From Phycisphaeraceae bacterium (GTDB lineage Bacteria; Planctomycetota; Phycisphaerae; Phycisphaerales; Phycisphaeraceae), in the NCBI GenBank assembly GCA_003551485.1, contig PUMS01000293.1, forward strand, positions 1 to 11,306: a DNA stretch of 11,306 nucleotides, read 5' to 3'. This document shows positions 8,401 through 11,306 of the stretch, piece after piece. Below the pieces are notes generated by a model. The model was not told the DNA's origin, searched no databases, and saw only the letters and a program-made list of their open reading frames with translations. Each line of letters begins with the position of its first letter. Position 1 is the stretch's first letter. A program made the translations under genes and the position numbers.

Positions 8401-8816
8401 TCGATTTGAACTTCTCGGTGGCGGCGATGATCGGGGTGCTGGCCCTGGCGGGTGTGGTGGTCAACGACTCGATCGTGCTGGTGGATTTCGTCAACCGCAT
8501 GAGGCGGCTGGGTGTACCGCTGGAGCGGGCGGTGGTGTACGCCGGGCAGTTGCGGCTGCGCCCGATCTTCGCCACCACGCTGACCACGATCTGCGGCCTG
8601 CTGCCGCTGGCGCTGAACCTCACCGGCGGCGGTGAGTTCTGGCAGCCGCTGACGGTGGCGGTGATCTTCGGCCTGGCCTTCGCGACGGTGCTCGAGCTGC
8701 TGGTGATCCCGCTGGCGTGCCTGACCCTGGACCGCCGCGCCGGCGCCACCATCCTGGATCCGGCCGACCACGCCCACTACGGCGGCGGCCGGCTCGCAGC
8801 AGCGGTGCCCGGCTGA
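5403..8816 (+). CDS. RND-superfamily efflux transporter, inner-membrane subunit
   Basis: This 1137-residue proton-driven exporter resembles AcrB/MdtB-type pumps and follows its adaptor in one operon. It has the duplicated layout. TM1 is at about 26-46, a large periplasmic loop follows to about 350, then TM2-TM6 (355-515). TM7 is at 572-592, a second periplasmic loop runs to about 950, and TM8-TM12 span 953-1108. TM4 carries GMVVDGCIIVGEN (423-435): Asp427 matches AcrB Asp407, but Gly428 replaces Asp408. TM10 has VNDSIVLVDF (1020-1029), with Asn1021 where AcrB has Lys940. Low-complexity inserts occur at 520-545 (Gly/Ala, cytoplasmic linker between halves) and 906-928 (Ala-rich, periplasmic). 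The start is the GTG at 5403. No strong ribosome binding site is visible, and GTG at 5409 is an alternative, so translational coupling to the adaptor is plausible. Substrate cannot be predicted. Confidence 0.94.
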   Translation: MAVATARAAAGLESALAFSEHIIARPRLVIVVAVLLAATGFAAVATLPKEREPRIRLPVVIVTVPHPGSDPAQNEAEIVRRIEREAAQLSGLRDRGRIHAIAARDVAVVQFEFRHGVDIETAKRDVESLVNRIRGQLPPAARDNPGPQVRDIAMEDFPIIQVFVAGGADGRARRQVAERLRTLIEPIEGVRDVALFGGEKREVQIEVNPHVMAHYGLSYETVAAAIEQANTPAPTGRLEPDGGFDFGVQVGGRLTSLEQMRQIAFPAGGDRVVHLGDFAEVYEGVEPPESIARYGGADAVVLAVQPQRDLDVLRTTGAVQRVVDRFIESGEAGEMSIGTVRSQSREIHFMLSELGGSVMYGVVLVLIVLCVFTGWRNALLIGLVMPFALLAAAALMSLARVTGLSPDLSLNKMTLLGAILVVGMVVDGCIIVGENIYRHRQLGLAPLRAAQRGIGEVGPSLATAYLTTFAAFVPMFFIRGVFGDFIELLPIVVLFSLVGAMLVDHYLLPALTVYFMKAKAVEPGGAAAPGGRGSAGGAGGEGDGVAEADRYIAASRAARAYGRFMRAVIPHRLLVLGMVLALAAAPLALYGSGAIGVEFLPEGDVPIVEVHFDLPLGSSMQRRTVPAAERIEQAVERAVLENEWYRPSPVAPRVRPVTTIGEAGALSIKLDTEHGSGPEFGLVYVELASAEHRRRSAAQIRQAIAREIEAARREHPELTGVRYRIRTPAEGPPAGAPVMLRVLARDEVSMQTLVQRAAGIEQQLEQVPGVYDVTSDFQQRTELRADPHPAIAGRFDVTRGQISRAVSFALQGVRVGEVDFGGNETIDLRLRNAPAFRAGEGELESLPLISPSGAYVALSDVALFSRDERPNAIRRYDSQRVVHIRAQLRDGVLVDDVRAALAARLNEASGAAGATAGRRDAAAAAAGRYLLADDQVRVEFGGEMELRDEAMGDLGLAMLAALAGMMMILTVRFNSFIQPLIVLASVPLSLIGVFIGLLVFDLNFSVAAMIGVLALAGVVVNDSIVLVDFVNRMRRLGVPLERAVVYAGQLRLRPIFATTLTTICGLLPLALNLTGGGEFWQPLTVAVIFGLAFATVLELLVIPLACLTLDRRAGATILDPADHAHYGGGRLAAAVPG
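6990..7029 (+). other. Putative G-quadruplex motif inside the RND gene
   Basis: Five runs of four to six G lie on the coding strand at 6990-6994, 6997-7000, 7007-7012, 7016-7021 and 7026-7029, separated by 2-6 bases. This fits the usual G-quadruplex pattern and would be present in the mRNA. It encodes the Gly/Ala-rich linker between the two halves of the transporter. Formation is inferred from pattern only. Confidence 0.55.
8146..8185. repeat. Perfect 15-bp GC-only inverted repeat inside the RND gene
   Basis: Arms 8146-8160 and 8171-8185 are exact reverse complements made only of G and C, around a 10-base loop. It encodes part of the Ala-rich insert at residues 915-928, just before TM8. Chance codon bias alone seldom gives a perfect arm of this length, so an inserted repeat element or a selected mRNA stem is possible. 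Confidence 0.7.
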
Positions 8817-8833
8817 TTGTCGGGTGCCGGATG

Positions 8834-8855
8834 CCGGGTATCTGTTGACACCCGG
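8834..8855 (+). terminator. Possible terminator hairpin after the RND gene
   Basis: CCGGGT at 8834-8839 pairs with ACCCGG at 8850-8855 across a 10-base loop, 17 bases after the stop codon. There is no T-run. It may act with the adjoining 8857-8882 stem to end or stabilise the efflux mRNA, but evidence is weak. Confidence 0.3.
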
Positions 8856-8856
8856 C

Positions 8857-8882
8857 GGTGGGTCCGCTTCGCTTGACCCACC
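8857..8882. repeat. Dispersed hairpin repeat (GGTGGGTC...GACCCACC type)
   Basis: GGTGGGTC at 8857-8864 and GACCCACC at 8875-8882 form an 8-bp stem around CGCTTCGCTT. Read on the other strand this is the AAGCGAAGCG-centred element with TGGGTC arms that recurs between genes in many bacterial genomes. It lies just upstream of the cysC promoter, so it may also shield cysC from read-through. Confidence 0.65.
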
Positions 8883-8889
8883 CTACCGC

Positions 8890-8917
8890 TGGACAGGGGT
8901 TGCCGGGTCGCTATGAT
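8890..8917 (+). promoter_or_regulatory. Sigma-70-type promoter for cysC
   Basis: TGGACA (8890-8895, five of six consensus bases) and TATGAT (8912-8917, five of six) are separated by 16 bases. Transcription should start near 8924, giving a leader of about 250 bases before the cysC ATG. It is the best promoter match in the window. Confidence 0.6.
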
Positions 8918-9174
8918 GCCACCCGCGCCGTGGCGCGCGGCGAAAGAGCCTGCCTGGTGAGCGAACAAGTACCTGATGGTCGGCCGGGGGTCACCAAAGC
9001 GAGCTTCGAGGCCGCTGCGCCTGGCGGATCGCTCGTGCGCTGGCGAGCACCCGCGGGCGCGGCCGACGTTTCGGTATGCCGACGGCGCCGGACTGCTTAA
9101 CATTCCCCACTCCCACCCCCAGTCGCCGCCTGCCAAACGGGCCGGCCGCGACAACCTGTGAGGACCGCCAACCC

Positions 9175-9792
9175 ATGTCGCAGCAGAAAGCCACCAACAT
9201 CACCTGGCACGAGGGCGAAGTCACCCGCGAGCAGCGCCAGCAGAGCCTGGGCCAGAAGGGCGCCACCCTCTGGATGACCGGCCTCTCGGCCAGCGGCAAG
9301 TCGACCATCGCCGTGGTCCTCGAGCAGGCCCTGCTGGCCCAGGGCCGCCATGCCTACCGCCTCGACGGCGACAACGTCCGCCACGGGCTGAACAAGAATC
9401 TGGGCTTCTCCGCCGAGGACCGCGCGGAGAACATCCGGCGCATCGGCGAGGTGGCCAAGCTGTTTGCCGATGCCGGCATCCTGGCCATCACCAGCTTCAT
9501 CAGCCCCTACCGCGCCGATCGCGACATGGTGCGCAAACTGCACGAGGAGGCGGGCCTGCCGTTTATCGAGATTTTCGTCGACTGCCCGCTCGATGAAGCC
9601 GAGAAACGCGACCCCAAGGGCCTGTACCAGAAGGCCCGCGCCGGGCAGATCAAGGGCTTCACCGGCATCGATGACCCCTATGAGGCCCCCGAGCAGGCCG
9701 AACTCATCCTGCCCACCCACGAGCTGAGCGTCGAGCAGAGCGTGCAGCGCATCCTCGACCTGATCGAGCAGCGCGGCCTGCTGGCGCCGTGA
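9175..9792 (+). CDS. cysC: Adenylylsulfate (APS) kinase
   Basis: CysC phosphorylates adenosine 5'-phosphosulfate with ATP to make PAPS, used for sulfate reduction or for sulfation of glycans and other molecules. The 205-residue protein has the Walker A loop GLSASGKST at 36-44, the APS-binding DGDNVRHGLNKNLGFS at 64-79 with EDRAENIRRIGEV following, and FISPYRADRD at 108-117, which holds the serine phosphorylated in some homologues. The lid segment GFTGIDDPYE is at 161-170. Length is normal for a stand-alone kinase; no sulfurylase domain is fused. The frame is open upstream to 9076, but the ATG at 9175 gives the usual NITWHEGEVTRE N-terminus and has a GAGGA-like site about ten bases upstream. 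No cysN/cysD gene is next to it here. It has its own promoter and ends at a hairpin shared with the opposing gene. Confidence 0.95.
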   Translation: MSQQKATNITWHEGEVTREQRQQSLGQKGATLWMTGLSASGKSTIAVVLEQALLAQGRHAYRLDGDNVRHGLNKNLGFSAEDRAENIRRIGEVAKLFADAGILAITSFISPYRADRDMVRKLHEEAGLPFIEIFVDCPLDEAEKRDPKGLYQKARAGQIKGFTGIDDPYEAPEQAELILPTHELSVEQSVQRILDLIEQRGLLAP

Positions 9793-9830
9793 GCCTCGAC
9801 CCGATGCGCCATGGCGAAGGGGTGTGCAGG

Positions 9831-9865
9831 TCGCCCCCAGCGGGTGATGCGCGCCTTGGGGGCGA
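9831..9865. terminator. Bidirectional hairpin between convergent cysC and HAD genes
   Basis: TCGCCCCCA at 9831-9839 and TGGGGGCGA at 9857-9865 form a perfect 9-bp stem with a 17-base loop. It sits in the 102-base gap between two convergent stop codons, the expected place for a shared terminator. No T-run follows on either strand, so termination would rely on the stem or on Rho. A 10-base palindrome, CGCCATGGCG, lies nearby at 9807-9816. Confidence 0.5.
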
Positions 9866-9894
9866 TGTGGCGCGATGGTTGGGGCCGGTGCCGG

Positions 9895-10587
9895 TTATCC
9901 GAACCACTTCTCGAGCGTGTCGAGGTCCACTTCGGTGAGGCTCTCGACGGCGCGGTGGGCAAGGTGCAGGCTGCTCTGGGGGCCGGTGGTGGCCACGCCC
10001 AGCGTCTTGAGTCCCGCGGCACGGGCCGAGGCCAGACCGGTGGGGGTGTCCTCGATGGCCAGGCTGCGCGACGGGTCGATGGACCGGTCGGGGTGCCGCT
10101 GGGCCAGGCCGTCGACGGCGGCGCTGTAGGTCTGGGGGTGGGGCTTGGATTTTTCCACGTCATCGGCGGTGACGATGGGGTCGAACACCTCCTGGATGCC
10201 CAGTTGGTCCAGGATCAGCTCGATGTCCCGCCGCGTGGCCCCGCTGGCGATGGCCAGCGGCAGCTTCCCCTTCGCCGAGGCGATCAGTTCCAGGGCCCCC
10301 GGTATGGGCCGGGCGCCCTGGGCGACGATGGCCTCGAAGGCGAGTTGCTTGCTGTGGCACAGGTCGGCGATGCGCTGCGGGTCGGCGGCCTCTTCAGGCC
10401 GACCGAGCACCTCGCCCAGGATGATGCGGATCACATCGCGGTCATCGTAGCCGACGTAGTGCTCCAGATACTGGGCGTAGTCGAAGCGGACGCCCATCGG
10501 CCGCACCGTCTCCAGAAATGCCGCAAAGTGCAGCGGCTCGGAGTCGACGATCACACCATCGAAATCGAAAACGATCGCATCCAGCAT
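9895..10587 (-). CDS. HAD-superfamily hydrolase, beta-phosphoglucomutase / phosphoglycolate phosphatase-like
   Basis: This 230-residue cytoplasmic protein is a haloacid dehalogenase-type phosphatase or phosphomutase with an alpha-helical cap. Motif I is FDFDGVIVDS at 7-16, with nucleophile Asp8 and acid/base Asp10. The cap domain spans about 17-90. Motif II is IASGA with Ser115. Motif III is the Lys in KSKPHPQTY (146-154). Motif IV is IEDTPTG with Glu179-Asp180 for magnesium. The DGVIVDS form and PGALELI segment place it with the beta-phosphoglucomutase/phosphatase-like group, but residues do not decide between a mutase and a phosphatase, so no symbol is given. It converges with cysC. Only a G-run abuts the ATG, with no properly spaced Shine-Dalgarno; an extended -10 six bases upstream suggests a leaderless mRNA. 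Confidence 0.9.
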   Translation of the reverse strand: MLDAIVFDFDGVIVDSEPLHFAAFLETVRPMGVRFDYAQYLEHYVGYDDRDVIRIILGEVLGRPEEAADPQRIADLCHSKQLAFEAIVAQGARPIPGALELIASAKGKLPLAIASGATRRDIELILDQLGIQEVFDPIVTADDVEKSKPHPQTYSAAVDGLAQRHPDRSIDPSRSLAIEDTPTGLASARAAGLKTLGVATTGPQSSLHLAHRAVESLTEVDLDTLEKWFG

Positions 10588-10593
10588 GCCCCC

Positions 10594-10602
10594 AGTGTAA
10601 CA
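10594..10602 (-). promoter_or_regulatory. Possible extended -10 element giving a leaderless HAD transcript
   Basis: On the minus strand the sequence TGTTACACT fits an extended -10 (TGn plus TACACT, four of six consensus bases). Six bases separate it from the ATG, which would put the transcription start at or next to the start codon. No -35 match is seen. The lack of a spaced Shine-Dalgarno supports this reading. Confidence 0.35.
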
Positions 10603-10801
10603 GCCCCGGCCGTTCCACCGGCTGCCGTCCCGTCCGCCGGGAAAAAGGGGGGCAGTCAGCGTCCGCCCCCGCCGTCACGGCTGCGTTGGCGTGGTTGGCC
10701 GCCGGGACACGCGGGGCTGCGTACCGGCGCGACGTTGCCCACCGTTTTCGCATCGTGACGGTTAACCCGGCGGTGCCGGTGGCCGATGTAGAACCTGCCG
10801 G

Positions 10802-10820
10802 GGCCGCCACTGCGGCGGCC
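10802..10820 (+). repeat. Inverted repeat upstream of the HTH-receiver gene
   Basis: GGCCGCC at 10802-10808 and GGCGGCC at 10814-10820 form a 7-bp stem around a 5-base loop, 17 bases before the AGGAGA ribosome binding site. It may be a leader stem or an operator, possibly for autoregulation, or a terminator for anything upstream. The rest of the 266-base divergent gap (10588-10853) shows no clear promoter for this gene. Confidence 0.4.
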
Positions 10821-10853
10821 TTGACAGGGAGCACGCCAGGAGAAAGCCAGATC

Positions 10854-11306
10854 ATGCCCAGACAGAAGGATATTCTGACCACCGGTGAAGTCGCCCGCAT
10901 CTGCAATGTCGCCCCGCGGACCGTGAGCAAGTGGTTCGACTCGGGGGCCCTTCGCGGCTATCGCATTCCCGGAAGCAAGGACCGCCGCATCCCACTCAAT
11001 GCACTCGTTAAGTTCATGAAGGAGCACAGCATCCCCCTCGATGGCCTCCAGAGCGGCCGCACCCGCGTGCTGCTGGTCGATTCGCCCTCGGAGATTGTGG
11101 ACGTGGTGTGCAAGGTGCTCGGCGAGCAGGCCAACTACGAGGTCCGCGTGGCCCACACCGGCTTCGCCGCGGGCGTGGAGTGTGAGAAGTTCCGCCCGCA
11201 CGTGATCCTCGTGGACATGCATCTGCGCGACGTGCAGGGCGAGGACCTGCTGAAGCTGGTCCGCTCCAGCCCCGACCTTCAGATCTGCAAGATGATCGCC
11301 CTCAGC
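10854..11306 (+). CDS. Helix-turn-helix DNA-binding protein with receiver domain, 3'-truncated by the window end
   Basis: The first 151 residues are visible and the frame is open to the window end. Residues 6-60 form a MerR/excisionase-type helix-turn-helix: LTTGEVARICNVAPRTVSKW, then the wing GYRIPGSKDRRIPL and a closing helix. Residues 70-151 start a response-regulator receiver: RVLLVDSPSE (71-80) is strand 1, VILVDMHL (117-124) carries the likely phosphoacceptor Asp121, and IALS at 148-151 gives the conserved Ser/Thr. Only one acidic residue, Asp76, is present where receivers usually have two; the second is Ser77. The DNA-binding domain comes before the receiver, the reverse of most response regulators. 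The start has AGGAGA ten bases upstream. No histidine kinase gene is in the window. Target genes are unknown. Confidence 0.85.
   Translation, partial: MPRQKDILTTGEVARICNVAPRTVSKWFDSGALRGYRIPGSKDRRIPLNALVKFMKEHSIPLDGLQSGRTRVLLVDSPSEIVDVVCKVLGEQANYEVRVAHTGFAAGVECEKFRPHVILVDMHLRDVQGEDLLKLVRSSPDLQICKMIALS

Larger units (their letters stand above)
8817..9174. other. Intergenic region between RND gene and cysC
   Basis: The 358 bases hold, in order: a GCCGG-rich stretch with a 6-bp inverted repeat (8834-8839 with 8850-8855), a dispersed hairpin repeat (8857-8882), a promoter (8890-8917), and a leader of about 250 bases before cysC. Within the leader, CGCGCC/GGCGCG (8924-8937) is a dyad at the expected transcription start. 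A frame from GTG 8957 to 9100 gives 47 residues with no family likeness and is not called. No known riboswitch was recognised. Confidence 0.6.

Noticed and set aside
8957..9100. 47-codon frame in the cysC leader
   Set aside because: GTG start without a ribosome binding site, Arg/Ala/Gly-rich product with no family likeness; more likely noncoding leader.
9076..9174. Upstream start for cysC
   Set aside because: The extra 33 residues do not resemble any APS kinase N-terminus, while the ATG at 9175 gives the usual start and has a ribosome binding site.
10821..10826. Perfect TTGACA as a -35 box for the HTH-receiver gene
   Set aside because: A -10 box at the right distance would overlap the ribosome binding site, and no TATAAT-like sequence is present there.

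Overview
The window is very G+C-rich DNA from a bacterium with a diderm cell plan. A planctomycete, most likely of the class Phycisphaerae, fits best. That placement is inferred from three things: the high G+C, the mix of an envelope lyase with an RND pump, and a regulator that joins an excisionase/MerR-type helix-turn-helix to a receiver domain. No rRNA or other marker gene is present to confirm it. The G+C bias creates many long shadow ORFs on the opposite strand; these were left out.

Layout. (1) 1-771 (+): the C-terminal two thirds of a methylthioribose-1-phosphate isomerase (MtnA), cut by the window edge. (2) 856-3372 (-): a secreted 838-residue heparinase/alginate-lyase-like protein, convergent with mtnA. 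(3) 3373-3887: a divergent intergenic region with three inverted repeats beside the lyase gene and a dispersed hairpin repeat in front of the pump genes. (4) 3888-5360 and 5403-8816 (+): an RND efflux pair, membrane-fusion protein then inner-membrane transporter, read as one operon. No outer-membrane channel gene lies in the window. (5) 8817-9174: a second dispersed hairpin repeat, then a good sigma-70-type promoter for the next gene with a leader of about 250 bases. (6) 9175-9792 (+): adenylylsulfate kinase CysC. (7) 9895-10587 (-): a HAD-family phosphatase/phosphomutase, convergent with cysC across a hairpin that looks like a shared terminator. (8) 10854-11306 (+): the start of a DNA-binding protein with a receiver domain, cut by the window end.

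The genes look like independent units: methionine salvage, polysaccharide breakdown, efflux, sulfate assimilation, phosphate-ester metabolism and regulation. The MFP and RND genes are the only clear functional pair. I see no coherent new multi-gene system. The most interesting signals are inside known genes. The RND transporter has altered proton-relay residues and two low-complexity inserts, one coinciding with a G-quadruplex motif and one with a perfect 15-bp GC-only inverted repeat. The lyase has an unrecognised N-terminal domain on a charged linker and lacks the usual C-terminal His-x-His-x-Asp signature. The receiver domain of the last gene has only one of its two metal-binding acidic residues.
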